Of a stretch of DNA of 64,000 nucleotides, positions 28,911 to 37,918 are shown one piece after another (within the stretch, counting starts at the first letter, position 1; each line of letters begins with the position of its first letter). Under the pieces are notes generated by a model. The model saw only the letters and a list, made by a program, of their open reading frames with translations. It was not told the DNA's origin and did not search any database. A program made the translations under genes and the position numbers. Source of the stretch: Alcaligenes faecalis (GTDB lineage: Bacteria; Pseudomonadota; Gammaproteobacteria; Burkholderiales; Burkholderiaceae_B); assembly GCF_005311025.1 (NCBI RefSeq), contig NZ_CP031747.1:930001-994000 (forward strand). Reading direction: 5' to 3'.

Positions 28911-30146
28911 ATGAGCGAGCTGTCACGTGCCAGAAGCCTGGCCTGGCCCTTGATCTTGTTGCTGGCCTTGTTGACGGCATTGGATGCCATGGCCATTGAT
29001 ATGTATTTGCCGGGCATGCCTGCCATTGCGCAGGAGCTGGGAGCTTCCCCCGGCCGGATTCAGCAAACCTTGTCGGTGTTTCTGGCAGGCCTGGCCTTGG
29101 GTCAAGGTATTTACGGCCCTTTGCTGGATCGCTTCGGGCGTCGAGTGCCCTTGCTGCTGGGCGTGGTTATCTTTGTGGTGGGCTCGGTTTTTGGCGCTTT
29201 GGCCACATCGGTTGAAGCCTTGTTGGCAGCGCGTTTTATCCAGGCGTTAGGCGCCGCAGCGGGCTTGGTCACACCGCGTGCCATTGTGGCGGACTTGTGC
29301 GATGTCAAAGAGTCGGCAAGCATCTTTTCTCTGCTGATGCAGGTGATGATGATTGCACCGATTGTGGCCCCCATTCTGGGTGCCTACCTGTTGAGCCATG
29401 CAGACTGGCGTGCCATTTTCTGGATGCTGGCGGCATTAGGGACGATGGGGCTGCTCTGGGGACTTAAAGCCATACCGGATTCGCTGCCCGTGAGCCAGCG
29501 TGTGCCTTTGAACCCCGGTCATATTGTTCGCGCCTACGGTCGCGAGCTGGGTAACAAGGCTTTCATGGCATATACCGGCTCCGGTGGTTTCGCACTGGCT
29601 GCCTTGTTTGTCTACATCAGCGGCTCGGCTTTTGTGTTCACGCAGCATTTTTCCTTGTCGCCGGCCGTATTCAGCTATGTGTTTGCCGGTAACTCGGTGG
29701 CGCTGGTTCTGGGTGGGGTCGTCAGCAATTATTTGTTGAAGGCCGGGATGCCCACCTCTCGCGTGCTGGCTTTGGGACTGATTGTCCATACGGCCTCGGC
29801 TCTGCTCCTGTATGTGGTGGTGCAAGCTGATGTGGCGGGCCTGATTCTGTATGCCGCCTTGATTGCTGTTTCGGTGGGCTCTTTAGGCATGGTGTTTGGC
29901 AACGTGACGGCCTTGACCATGGATGTGGCTGGCCCACAGGCTGGGACGGCTGCAGCCTTGATGGGCATGTTCCATTACCTGATTTCGGCGGTGGTGGGCT
30001 ATATCGTCAGTCTGGCTGTGCCTGGGCCGCAGGTTTTGCCTGTGGCAATTGGTGGCTGCGGTCTGTTGGCTATTGTTCTGTATGTTCTGGCTGGCCGTTG
30101 CCGCACGGTGACCCGATCAGTCAGTGAGCTGGGGGTTGTAAAATAG
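28911..30146 (+). CDS. Bcr/CflA-type multidrug MFS transporter
   Basis: 411 residues, twelve membrane segments. The first segment carries the DMYLPGMPAIAQELG motif typical of Bcr/CflA exporters, and the loop after segment 2 reads GPLLDRFGRR. Such proteins export bicyclomycin, sulfonamides or chloramphenicol-like drugs; the substrate here is unknown. A TetR gene follows after about 60 bp in the same direction, and a TetR-like operator lies upstream. Confidence 0.9.
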   Translation: MSELSRARSLAWPLILLLALLTALDAMAIDMYLPGMPAIAQELGASPGRIQQTLSVFLAGLALGQGIYGPLLDRFGRRVPLLLGVVIFVVGSVFGALATSVEALLAARFIQALGAAAGLVTPRAIVADLCDVKESASIFSLLMQVMMIAPIVAPILGAYLLSHADWRAIFWMLAALGTMGLLWGLKAIPDSLPVSQRVPLNPGHIVRAYGRELGNKAFMAYTGSGGFALAALFVYISGSAFVFTQHFSLSPAVFSYVFAGNSVALVLGGVVSNYLLKAGMPTSRVLALGLIVHTASALLLYVVVQADVAGLILYAALIAVSVGSLGMVFGNVTALTMDVAGPQAGTAAALMGMFHYLISAVVGYIVSLAVPGPQVLPVAIGGCGLLAIVLYVLAGRCRTVTRSVSELGVVK

Positions 30147-30209
30147 GCAGTTGCTGCGGGCCGCGAAAGCGGCCCTGATCATTGGCCTTTGACTGAGAGC
30201 TGTTGGACT

Positions 30210-30800
30210 GTGAGCAAAACCACGACTGAAAAACTGCAGGATGCCGCGTTGGCGCGCTTTGCTGTTCAGGGCTTCGATGCCACCACCATGAACGAGATTG
30301 CCGCTGATGTCGGCATCAAGAAGCCCTCGGTCTACGCCCATTTCCGCAACAAGGACGAGCTGTTTCTGAACCTGATTCCGAAGATTGTGGAAGATGAGCT
30401 GAACCACGCCCGTCAAGTTCTGCAGGGAGGCGATGACATCAAGGAGCAGTTGCGAGCGTACCTGGAAGGGATACAGGAGCGCTTTGAGCAATCACATCAA
30501 GTGCGTTTCTGGATTCGCACCTTGTTTGCGCCGCCTGTGCATTTGTACGATGTGGTGATGCAGCCCATGCATGTGTTCATGGACGATCTGGAACGCATCA
30601 TCCATCAAGCCTTGGCACAGTCCGCTTTGGCCAAATCGGAAACAGGTTTGAGCGTGGAGACCCTGGCCATGACGTACATGGCCTTGATCGACAGTCTGCA
30701 AAGCGAGCTTTTGTTTGGTGGTGCGCACAAATACCAGCGGCGTCTGGCATCGGTCTGGAGGGTATTTGAGGCGGCCTTGAGAGCAGGCCGCCCGGCCTGA
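30210..30800 (+). CDS. TetR-family transcriptional regulator
   Basis: About 196 residues. The N-terminal helix-turn-helix is ATTMNEIAADVGIKKPSVYA with HFRNKDELF after it; the C-terminal part is the divergent ligand domain. A GTG start is chosen because the frame upstream has only TTG (30189). It probably represses the preceding MFS gene through the inverted repeat at 28.8 kb. Convergent with the next GntR gene, with stop codons directly adjacent. Confidence 0.87.
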   Translation: MSKTTTEKLQDAALARFAVQGFDATTMNEIAADVGIKKPSVYAHFRNKDELFLNLIPKIVEDELNHARQVLQGGDDIKEQLRAYLEGIQERFEQSHQVRFWIRTLFAPPVHLYDVVMQPMHVFMDDLERIIHQALAQSALAKSETGLSVETLAMTYMALIDSLQSELLFGGAHKYQRRLASVWRVFEAALRAGRPA

Positions 30801-31508
30801 TCAGGTTTTCTCGCCGTTCTGGGCGTCCTGATAGGCTTTGGCTGCATTGTGCACGTGTTGGGTGGCCAGCAGGTTGGCCAGATCACCATTACCGGCCACA
30901 ACCGCATTGAGGATCTGGGAGTGATCTTCCCAGTTTTGGCGGATGCGCTGCAAATTACTGGGCGCAAATAACAGGGCGGTGCGGTCACGCAGGGAGCGCA
31001 TGAGCTCGGTCAGAACAATATTGCCCGACATGGTGGCCAGGGTTTCATGAAACTGGCGGTTCAGGGATTTGAGCAAATCCAGATTGCCGGCATCCATGGC
31101 TTCATGGCCCTGGCTCAGGATGGTTTGCAGCTTTTCGATATTGGCTGGGTCCCGGCGTTGGGCGGCCAGTTTTGCATTCAATCCTTCGAGCGTGGCGCGC
31201 ACTTCAGCCATGTTGTAGGCAATCTCAGTCGACAGGATAGCCACTGAGGCCCCACGTCGTGGTTCGATCGTGACCAGACCTTCTGAGGCCAGCTCGCGCA
31301 GGGCTTCCCGTACCGGAATACGCGAGACGCCCAGTTCGCTAGCCAATTTACCTTCTACAAGGCGATCCCCCGGATGAAATTCTCCGCTCAAGATACGCTC
31401 GCGCAATTGGTCACGGATAACCGCAAACAATGACGCATGTTGATCGCCCAAGCGACGGCTTTCCGCGCCGGAAAGGGTGTTGGGAAGGCTGAAACTGGGG
31501 ATATTCAT
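30801..31508 (-). CDS. GntR-family regulator (FadR/FCD type) of the diiron-oxidase cluster
   Basis: About 235 residues. Winged helix (EGKLASELGVSRIPVREAL, then VTIEPRRGASVA) followed by an FCD domain with helical His/Asp positions that bind metal and ligand in the family. The ATG at 31508 is preferred; another start 24 bp upstream is possible. A GTATAC site lies 72 bp upstream of the start and four more lie in the promoter gaps of the next 9 kb, so this protein is the best candidate to control the whole cluster, including itself. Confidence 0.88.
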   Translation of the reverse strand: MNIPSFSLPNTLSGAESRRLGDQHASLFAVIRDQLRERILSGEFHPGDRLVEGKLASELGVSRIPVREALRELASEGLVTIEPRRGASVAILSTEIAYNMAEVRATLEGLNAKLAAQRRDPANIEKLQTILSQGHEAMDAGNLDLLKSLNRQFHETLATMSGNIVLTELMRSLRDRTALLFAPSNLQRIRQNWEDHSQILNAVVAGNGDLANLLATQHVHNAAKAYQDAQNGEKT

Positions 31509-31573
31509 GGTGCGACCTGTGCAATTGGGCAAAAGGGCCAGCCACGATTATACGGTGTGAGCGCATTTTTCTG

Positions 31574-31591
31574 AATATGGTATACAGTTTG
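31574..31591. promoter_or_regulatory. GTATAC operator 1, before the GntR gene
   Basis: AATATGGTATACAGTTTG, core GTATAC at 31580-31585. It lies between the permease stop codon and the regulator start codon, positioned for autoregulation. Shares the core and the GTTT flank with the sites at 32.46 and 39.77 kb. Confidence 0.7.
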
Positions 31592-31608
31592 CGGCCTAAG
31601 CATCCTCA

Positions 31609-32343
31609 TCACACGCTGCGGGCGATCAAGACCACGGCGCTTAGCGAACAAATCCCCAATAGCAGTCTACGCATTAGCGGCATGCTGACTTTATGACGCC
31701 ATCGTCCTGATAAGGCGAAGCCCAGCAGCATGAAGGGGTAGAGCACAATGCTGAGCATTGCCTGTTGCCAGGAGAACAGGCCAGCCACCATAAGCAGGAT
31801 CAAGGACAGGCTTGCCCCTAAAAACAGAATAAGACCCAATGAGGCGCGTAGCTGTGCAGGAGCCAGGTTTTGCATGGCAATTGCCAGAGCGGGAGCGCCT
31901 ACCGAGGTCAGGGTTCCCATGATGCCCGAGGCAATGCCCGCCAGGATCATGTTTCGTTTGGAAGGCAGGATGCGCAAGCCCCAGGCACTCAGTGCGACTG
32001 CGGCCAGAATGGCCAGGGCAAAACCCAGATTCACCGCCTCTATGGGTAGTTGTGTCATGGCCAGTATGGCAATGATCGATCCGGTGGCACGGCCACCCAG
32101 TGCACAGACAACCACATCGGGCACGATATGTTGACGCTCTCGCAAGGCCGCCAGCAAAGAGACGCTGCCACCCAAGGCCAGTAGAGGGCCTGGAACCAAC
32201 TGCGGAAATATCAAGGCGGCAATCGGCGCGACCAGCATTGCAAACCCAACTCCGCCAACGCCTTGCAAAAAGGCGGCCAACACAACCAGCAAGGCCATGA
32301 GCAGCCAGGAGAGCGGGTCCACCAGATCAATCAAAGCCGCCAT
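31609..32343 (-). CDS. TauE/SafE-family membrane permease
   Basis: 244 residues, about eight hydrophobic segments; the start QGVGGVGFAMLVAPIAALIF resembles the glycine-rich first repeat of TauE/SafE (PF01925). Known members export sulfite, sulfoacetate or other organic anions; the family name does not fix the cargo. It lies upstream of the GntR gene on the same strand and is divergent from the larger permease, with a GTATAC operator in the shared gap. A role as exporter of a toxic by-product is possible but not shown. Confidence 0.85.
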   Translation of the reverse strand: MAALIDLVDPLSWLLMALLVVLAAFLQGVGGVGFAMLVAPIAALIFPQLVPGPLLALGGSVSLLAALRERQHIVPDVVVCALGGRATGSIIAILAMTQLPIEAVNLGFALAILAAVALSAWGLRILPSKRNMILAGIASGIMGTLTSVGAPALAIAMQNLAPAQLRASLGLILFLGASLSLILLMVAGLFSWQQAMLSIVLYPFMLLGFALSGRWRHKVSMPLMRRLLLGICSLSAVVLIARSV

Positions 32344-32451
32344 AGTTTCCTCTTCATTTGTATAAGGTATTCAATCTAAGTGTTTCAAACATAAAACTCT
32401 TAGAGTTTTCCCCAGTTTTTGATAGTTTTTTCTGATTCGAAATCACAATTG

Positions 32452-32469
32452 AAGATAGTATACCGTTTC
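32452..32469. promoter_or_regulatory. GTATAC operator 2, between TauE and permease genes
   Basis: AGATAGTATACCGTTTCA, core GTATAC at 32458-32463, in the divergent gap, 50 bp upstream of the permease start and 115 bp upstream of the TauE start. Its right half, ACCGTTT, is the best-conserved part of the motif. Confidence 0.75.
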
Positions 32470-32512
32470 AGATGTGCTCGATATTCAGAAAAAAGAGAAG
32501 GAAGGGGGATAC

Positions 32513-34030
32513 ATGCAAAGCGACGTGGTGCTCAGTGCGGCGCACTGGGCTTATTTGATCAGCGTTCTGGTCATCATCATTACGATGATTTTCCGGGCCA
32601 ATGTGGTGGTGCCATCGGTTATTGGCACCTTGGCGGTCGTCACCGCCATGACTGGCAGCCCTATCCAAGGCTTCATCAGTATTTTTTCAGCCAGCTTTGT
32701 GGCCGCCCAGGAACTGTTCAATATTTTCCTGGTAATCACGTTCATGACTGCCCTGCTGAACTCGTTAAAGAGGCTGGAGGCCGATGTGAAGATGGTGGCC
32801 CCCTTCCGCAAGGTCATGGTCAATAGTGCCTCGTCCTTTCTGATGATTGCGGCGGCTACCTACTTTATTTCCCTGTTCTTCTGGCCCACACCCGCTGTAC
32901 CTCTGGTGTCGGCCATTTTGCTGCCGGCGGCGATTGCGGCTGGCTTGCCTCCCCTGTTCGGGGCGATGGCTATCGCCATCTGTGGGCAGGGCATGGCGCT
33001 ATCGTCCGACTACATCATTGGCGTTGCTCCTGGCATCAGCGCCAAGGCAGCCGGTGTCGGAGCCGATGTTGCCGTGCTGGCGGATCGTGCGCTGGTGCTT
33101 TCCTGGATTACCGGTGGCGTTGCGCTGACGTTGACATTTTTGCTGATGCGCCGCTATTTCAAACCGGCAGATAGCCGTTTGCTGGATGCCTGGATGCGCC
33201 AGGCGCCGGATAGCACCCTGGATGAAGTGGAATCCCAAGGCACGTATGACAAGGCCGAGATTGCTCGTGGCACGGCGGGTAATGAACACACGGTGCATCC
33301 CGGCCTGAGCCCCAAGGAAGAGCGCTATTCGCGCATTCTGGCCTGGATTACGCCACTGGCGTTTCTGGCGGTGATTGGCATCATGCTGTTGCCCCGCTTT
33401 ATCCCGTCCTTGCCTGTCCTGCGGGGTGGCGACGCCGCCGGTTTGGTAGGGGGCGTGGCCTTTGTGTTGATGATGATTGCCACCTGTATGGCAGAAGGGC
33501 CGCGCCGCATGCTGGACACCTGCCCGGACCATATGACCGATGGTTTTGTATTCGCCTTTCGTGCCATGGGTTCGGTGCTGCCCATTGCCGGTTTCTTCTT
33601 CCTGGGTGCCAGTGAAGCAACGTCTGCCATTTTGGGCACTCCACTGGAACAAACACCCAGTCTGCTGTTCGAGCTGATCTCGGCGGGGCAGCATCTGATT
33701 CCGGACAATCATTTTCTGGTGGCTTTTGGTGTTCTGTTGGTGGGCATGATCTCGGGCATTGATGGCTCGGGCTTCTCGGGCCTGCCATTGACAGGAACCC
33801 TGGCCTCGGCCTTGAGCCCGGTATCCGGGCTGGAGGTTGAAACTCTGGCTGCGGTAGGACAGATCGGTGCTATCTGGACGGGCGGTGGCACTTTGATTGC
33901 CTGGTCTTCATTGATTGCCGTGGCGGGCTTTGCCCGAGTGCATGTGCTGGATCTGGTGCGAGCCCTGACGGTTCCTGTGCTGGCGGGGATGGCCCTGTCA
34001 ACAATTTGCGCTGTGCTGGTGTTCGGATGA
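32513..34030 (+). CDS. Ion-transporter-superfamily permease for organic anions
   Basis: 505 residues with about twelve membrane segments and two similar halves. Glycine/serine/threonine-rich re-entrant stretches (IAICGQGMALSSDYIIG; SGIDGSGFSGLPLTGTL) resemble the substrate loops of carboxylate permeases of the ion transporter superfamily. The start has a strong GGAAGGGGG site. The next gene starts in its stop codon (ATGA). Its place as first gene under the shared operator makes it the likely uptake system for the cluster's substrate. Confidence 0.78.
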   Translation: MQSDVVLSAAHWAYLISVLVIIITMIFRANVVVPSVIGTLAVVTAMTGSPIQGFISIFSASFVAAQELFNIFLVITFMTALLNSLKRLEADVKMVAPFRKVMVNSASSFLMIAAATYFISLFFWPTPAVPLVSAILLPAAIAAGLPPLFGAMAIAICGQGMALSSDYIIGVAPGISAKAAGVGADVAVLADRALVLSWITGGVALTLTFLLMRRYFKPADSRLLDAWMRQAPDSTLDEVESQGTYDKAEIARGTAGNEHTVHPGLSPKEERYSRILAWITPLAFLAVIGIMLLPRFIPSLPVLRGGDAAGLVGGVAFVLMMIATCMAEGPRRMLDTCPDHMTDGFVFAFRAMGSVLPIAGFFFLGASEATSAILGTPLEQTPSLLFELISAGQHLIPDNHFLVAFGVLLVGMISGIDGSGFSGLPLTGTLASALSPVSGLEVETLAAVGQIGAIWTGGGTLIAWSSLIAVAGFARVHVLDLVRALTVPVLAGMALSTICAVLVFG

Positions 34031-35508
34031 GCGATATGAGTACGACAGCCTATCGCGCCGGTGAAAAGCAGGGCTTGGGGAAACATTGGGCCGTTGCTGC
34101 CGGGCACCCCTTGGCGGTGCGGGCCGCGCAGGCCATGCTGGAACTCAAGGGTAGTGCAGTGGATGCGGCTATTGCTGCCGATGCTGTCATGGGGGTTGTC
34201 GAACCTATGGCGACAGGCATTGGTGGCGATCTGTTGGCCATGATTGCATCGCCCGACAGTATGCCAGTGGCTTATAACGGCAGCGGAGCGGCGCCCCTGC
34301 TGTTGAAGGCTGAGCAGGTTCAGGCTTTGCCTGGGGGACGGATTCCGGAGCGTCATGTGTTGTCCATTACCACGCCTGGCCTGGTGCGAGGGTGGTGGGA
34401 TATGCACCAGCGCTATGGCCGTCTGGACTGGGCCTGCTTGTTTCAGCCTGCCATTCAGGCAGCGCGGGAAGGTTTTGCGGTAGCGCCGGTGGCGGCGCGT
34501 GAATGGCAAATTTTTGATTTTGTACTGCACCGCGATCCCGTGTGTGCCGCCCTGTATAGGGCGGGCAAGCCTCCCAAGGCGGGGGAGCAATACCTGAACC
34601 CAGAACTGGCAGCTGTCTTGCAGGACATCGCCACGCAAGGCCCCGATGCCTTCTATCTGGGGCGTCCCGCGCAGCAGGCAGAGCAGGCAATGGAGCAGGT
34701 ACAGGGGCTGTTGAGGGCTGAGGACTTTCGCCGCCATAAAGGGTTTTTTTGCGAGCCTGTCAGCGCATCGCTGGGAGAGTTCAGTCTTTATGAATGCCCC
34801 CCCAACACGCATGGGGTGGCAGTCCTGGACGCCGTGCAACGCGCCTGGAAACGTCCGGTTGACCAGGATGCGGCGGAGCTGGAACTGGTCAAGGCGACCG
34901 AAGCGGCGATGGTTCAGGCTTCACGGGTCGTGTGTGATCCGGCAGGCAATACGGTCTGCACGGTTGTGGTCGATGCAGACGGGTTGGCGGTTACGTTCAT
35001 GTCCAGCATCTTCAAACGGTTTGGGTCAGGCTATGCCGTGCCCGGCTGTGGGTTTGTGCTGCAAAACCGGGGGTTCGGTTTCTCCGAGCCAGGGCATGTG
35101 AATGGCCCGGGGCCGGGCAAACGGCCCTATCACACGGTGGTCCCGTCTTTGGCCTTGAAGTCCGGCCAGTTCCATATGGGACTGGGCGTGGTGGGCGGCT
35201 TGATGCAACCCCAAGGGCAGATACAGATATGGACCCGTGTTTTGCGCGATGGCTGGCCTTTGGATAAAGCGATGTTTGAACCGCGCTGGCGTCTGGAAGG
35301 GGCCGGGCGTCTGGCCCTGGAGGACGGTTTTGATGCGAACCGTACAGCTTTTTTGCGTGAGCACGGGTATGTGCCGCCTGATAAAGGCGTAGGCGAACTG
35401 GCTGGCCGCAGCGACTTTGGCGGGGCTCAGGCGGTTGAGCGCTTGGCAGACGGCCGTTTGCAGGCTGTTTCTGACCCTCGTAAGGATGGTTGCGTGGCGC
35501 TGGCCTGA
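34027..35508 (+). CDS. Gamma-glutamyltransferase-like Ntn hydrolase
   Basis: 493 residues. An N-terminal GGT part (AVAAGHPLAVRAAQAML, SAVDAAIAADAVMGVVEP, TGIGGDLLAMI) is followed by the small subunit. The predicted autocleavage nucleophile is Thr309 in GNTVCTVVVDADG; classic GGTs have a T-T-H motif there, so this is a distant subgroup that also includes oxamate amidohydrolase HpxW. The SSIFKRFGSGYAVPGCGFVL region and the GLMQPQGQ motif fit this subgroup. No signal peptide, so it is cytoplasmic. Likely an amidase or gamma-glutamyl hydrolase acting on the imported compound; overlaps the permease gene by 4 bp. Confidence 0.82.
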   Translation: MSDMSTTAYRAGEKQGLGKHWAVAAGHPLAVRAAQAMLELKGSAVDAAIAADAVMGVVEPMATGIGGDLLAMIASPDSMPVAYNGSGAAPLLLKAEQVQALPGGRIPERHVLSITTPGLVRGWWDMHQRYGRLDWACLFQPAIQAAREGFAVAPVAAREWQIFDFVLHRDPVCAALYRAGKPPKAGEQYLNPELAAVLQDIATQGPDAFYLGRPAQQAEQAMEQVQGLLRAEDFRRHKGFFCEPVSASLGEFSLYECPPNTHGVAVLDAVQRAWKRPVDQDAAELELVKATEAAMVQASRVVCDPAGNTVCTVVVDADGLAVTFMSSIFKRFGSGYAVPGCGFVLQNRGFGFSEPGHVNGPGPGKRPYHTVVPSLALKSGQFHMGLGVVGGLMQPQGQIQIWTRVLRDGWPLDKAMFEPRWRLEGAGRLALEDGFDANRTAFLREHGYVPPDKGVGELAGRSDFGGAQAVERLADGRLQAVSDPRKDGCVALA

Positions 35509-35543
35509 TAATCGGGCAGGGTTATTCCCTACTTTCTAAAATA

Positions 35544-35563
35544 GTAGACGGTATACAATATAC
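35544..35563. promoter_or_regulatory. GTATAC operator 3, before the diiron-protein operon
   Basis: AGTAGACGGTATACAATATA, core GTATAC at 35551-35556, 76 bp upstream of the diiron protein start. Left half ACGGTATAC is the mirror of GTATACCGT seen at operators 2 and 5, so the site reads equally well on the other strand. Confidence 0.75.
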
Positions 35564-35631
35564 TTAAATAATCCAAACCTCATCTTTCGTCGGCTGCTGT
35601 CAGGGCGACGTCTTTCAACAAGGAAACAGTC

Positions 35632-36366
35632 ATGGAAAAACTGCTGAATCGCGATGAATTTCGCACCGCATTGGAAACCGCCATTAAAGGGAAAAGTGCC
35701 AATACTTCCCCTTTCAGCATTGCCTGGGCCAGCGGCAAATTAAGCCGTGAGCATCTGGCTCGCTGGGCTGAAAACCACTACCACTATGTCGGCCCTTTTG
35801 CTGACTACCTGGGCTATCTGTATGCCCGCACCCCCGCCGAATACGTAGAAGCCAAAGACTTCTTGCTGGCCAACATGTATGAAGAGGAAATTGGGGGTGA
35901 CCGTCACACAGACCTGTTGATCCGCTTTGGCGAAGCGTGTGGCACGACACGGGCTCGGATCGAAGATCCTGACAATATGAATGCCACCACCCGCGCCTTG
36001 CAGGCCTGGTGTTACGCCATTGCCATGCGTGAAGACCCCGTTGTTGCCGTTGCAGGGCTAGTCGTGGGCCTGGAGTCTCAGGTGCCCTCCATTTACCGCA
36101 AGCAGACACCAACCCTGCGTGAAAAATACGGCTTCACCGATGAAGAAGTGGAATTTTTCGATCTGCACATTGTGTCGGACGAAATTCACGGTGAGCGTGG
36201 CTACCAGATCGTGCTTGAGCATGCCAATACCGTAGAGCTGCAACAGCGCTGCTTGCGTATCTGCGAAATTGGTGCCGAGATGCGTCTACTGTATACCACC
36301 TCCTTGTACAACGATTACGTCAAAGACGAAATCAGCCTGCAAGAACTGCAGCTGGAAGCAGCCTGA
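35632..36366 (+). CDS. Haem-oxygenase-like diiron oxidase (TenA/PqqC/CADD superfamily)
   Basis: 244 residues, all-helical. The six ligands expected of this di-metal fold are all in place: Glu85 and His92 (EEEIGGDRH), Glu148 (GLESQ), His179, Asp183 and His186 (LHIVSDEIHG). The spacings E-x6-H and H-x3-D-x2-H equal those of chlamydial CADD. Lys157 lies near the position of the CADD lysine that is consumed there, but the tyrosine donor of CADD (about residue 27) has no equivalent. Members cleave or oxygenate amines and acids with O2. Co-located reductase and ferredoxins suggest a multi-turnover oxygenase. Substrate unknown. Confidence 0.85.
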   Translation: MEKLLNRDEFRTALETAIKGKSANTSPFSIAWASGKLSREHLARWAENHYHYVGPFADYLGYLYARTPAEYVEAKDFLLANMYEEEIGGDRHTDLLIRFGEACGTTRARIEDPDNMNATTRALQAWCYAIAMREDPVVAVAGLVVGLESQVPSIYRKQTPTLREKYGFTDEEVEFFDLHIVSDEIHGERGYQIVLEHANTVELQQRCLRICEIGAEMRLLYTTSLYNDYVKDEISLQELQLEAA

Positions 36367-36426
36367 GCCAGACAGCCGAGCGGGCAGATGGGCTGCCCGC
36401 CGACCTAGAAACAAGGAAGTACAGCG

Positions 36427-37887
36427 GTGGACAATCTCAAGGACGTCGTTTTCGACAATTACATTGATGGGCAGTGGCTGCCCAGCCAGAGCGGGCGTAC
36501 GCAGCCCAATCTGAATCCGGCCGATCGTGACGATGTAGTGGGGGCTTTCCCATTGTCCACGGCTGAGGACGCAAAGGCGGCTGTTGCAGCTGCTCAGGCT
36601 GCCTTTGCAGGATGGCGAGCCACGCCTATCTCCGCTCGAGCTCGTGTGCTGAATGCGGCGGCAGCCTGGCTTGATGCCAATGTGGACCGTATCGCTCAGG
36701 GCCTGACGCGAGAAGAGGGCAAAACGCTGGCGCAAAGCAAGATGGAAGTCGGGCGCTCGGCCCAGACCTTGCGTTTTTATGCGGTTGAAGGCCAGACCTA
36801 TACCGGCGAGACCTTCCCCCAGGATGATGCGCAGCAACTGGTGTACACCCAGCGTGAACCATTGGGCGTGGTGTCCGTGATTGCGCCCTGGAATTTCCCT
36901 ATCTCCATCCCGGCACGCAAAATTGCCCCCGCATTGATCACCGGTAATACCGTCGTGTTCAAGCCTTCATCCGACACACCTTTGACGGGCTATTACCTGT
37001 GCGAAGCCTTTGCGCAAGCCGGGATTCCGGCGGGTGTGCTGAATCTGGTGCATGGCAGGGCCAGTGAAGTGGGGCCCACGCTGGTGCAATCTCCTCAGGT
37101 ACGCGCTATTTCGTTTACTGGTTCGACCCAGGCGGGTGAAGACATTTGTCGTCAGGCACGCATGAGCACCCGGACTCAAATGGAGCTGGGTGGCAAAAAT
37201 CCCTTGATTGTCATGGAAGACGCCGATCTGGATCTGGCCGTCAAACTGGTGGTTCAAGGCGGATTCTCCTTGAGCGGCCAGGCCTGCACGGGAACCAGCC
37301 GTGTGCTGGTGCATCGTCAGGTCAAAGAAGAATTCACGCGGCGCCTGGTAGAGAAAGTCAGCGCTTTGACCGTGGGTAATGGTTTGAATGGCAACCCCGA
37401 TCTGGGCCCGATTGCCACCGAAAGCCAGTTGGAAAGCATTCTGGAATATGTGGCCATCGGCAAGCAGGAAGCCACCCATTTACTGGGCGGCGAACGTTTG
37501 ACTGAAGGTGACTACGCACGGGGCCTGTTCATGCGTCCGGCTTTGTTCACAGACGTGACCCAGCAAATGCGTATTGCCCGCGAAGAGATTTTTGGTCCGG
37601 TGATTGCCTTGCTGGAAATCGATTCCTACGAGCAGGCACTGGCCATGGCCAATGACACCGAATACGGCTTGTCGGCCGCCATTGTGACGCGCAGTGCTGA
37701 ATATGCGCATCGCTTCGCCAATGACATTGAGGCCGGGACGGTCAAGATCAATCGCACCACAACCGGCAACTTGATCAATGCTCCCTTTGGTGGACTGAAA
37801 CAGTCCAGCACCTCCACCTTCCGCGAGTCGGGCCGGGCGGGCCTGGAGTTCTATACCCAGATCAAGACCGTGTATCGCGGTATCTGA
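36427..37887 (+). CDS. NAD(P)-dependent aldehyde dehydrogenase
   Basis: 486 residues with a GTG start preceded by AAGGAAG at 8 nt. Catalytic Cys287 (GQACTGTSR) and Glu253 (MELGGKNP) are present, with the cofactor motif FTGSTQAG. The enzyme looks closest to semialdehyde dehydrogenases (succinate or 2-oxoglutarate semialdehyde), though this subgroup is not specific by motif. It follows the diiron protein after 60 bp and likely oxidises an aldehyde formed by that enzyme to an acid. Confidence 0.92.
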   Translation: MDNLKDVVFDNYIDGQWLPSQSGRTQPNLNPADRDDVVGAFPLSTAEDAKAAVAAAQAAFAGWRATPISARARVLNAAAAWLDANVDRIAQGLTREEGKTLAQSKMEVGRSAQTLRFYAVEGQTYTGETFPQDDAQQLVYTQREPLGVVSVIAPWNFPISIPARKIAPALITGNTVVFKPSSDTPLTGYYLCEAFAQAGIPAGVLNLVHGRASEVGPTLVQSPQVRAISFTGSTQAGEDICRQARMSTRTQMELGGKNPLIVMEDADLDLAVKLVVQGGFSLSGQACTGTSRVLVHRQVKEEFTRRLVEKVSALTVGNGLNGNPDLGPIATESQLESILEYVAIGKQEATHLLGGERLTEGDYARGLFMRPALFTDVTQQMRIAREEIFGPVIALLEIDSYEQALAMANDTEYGLSAAIVTRSAEYAHRFANDIEAGTVKINRTTTGNLINAPFGGLKQSSTSTFRESGRAGLEFYTQIKTVYRGI

Positions 37888-37918
37888 ATTTTATTAACCC
37901 GAAATACTGAGAAGACAT

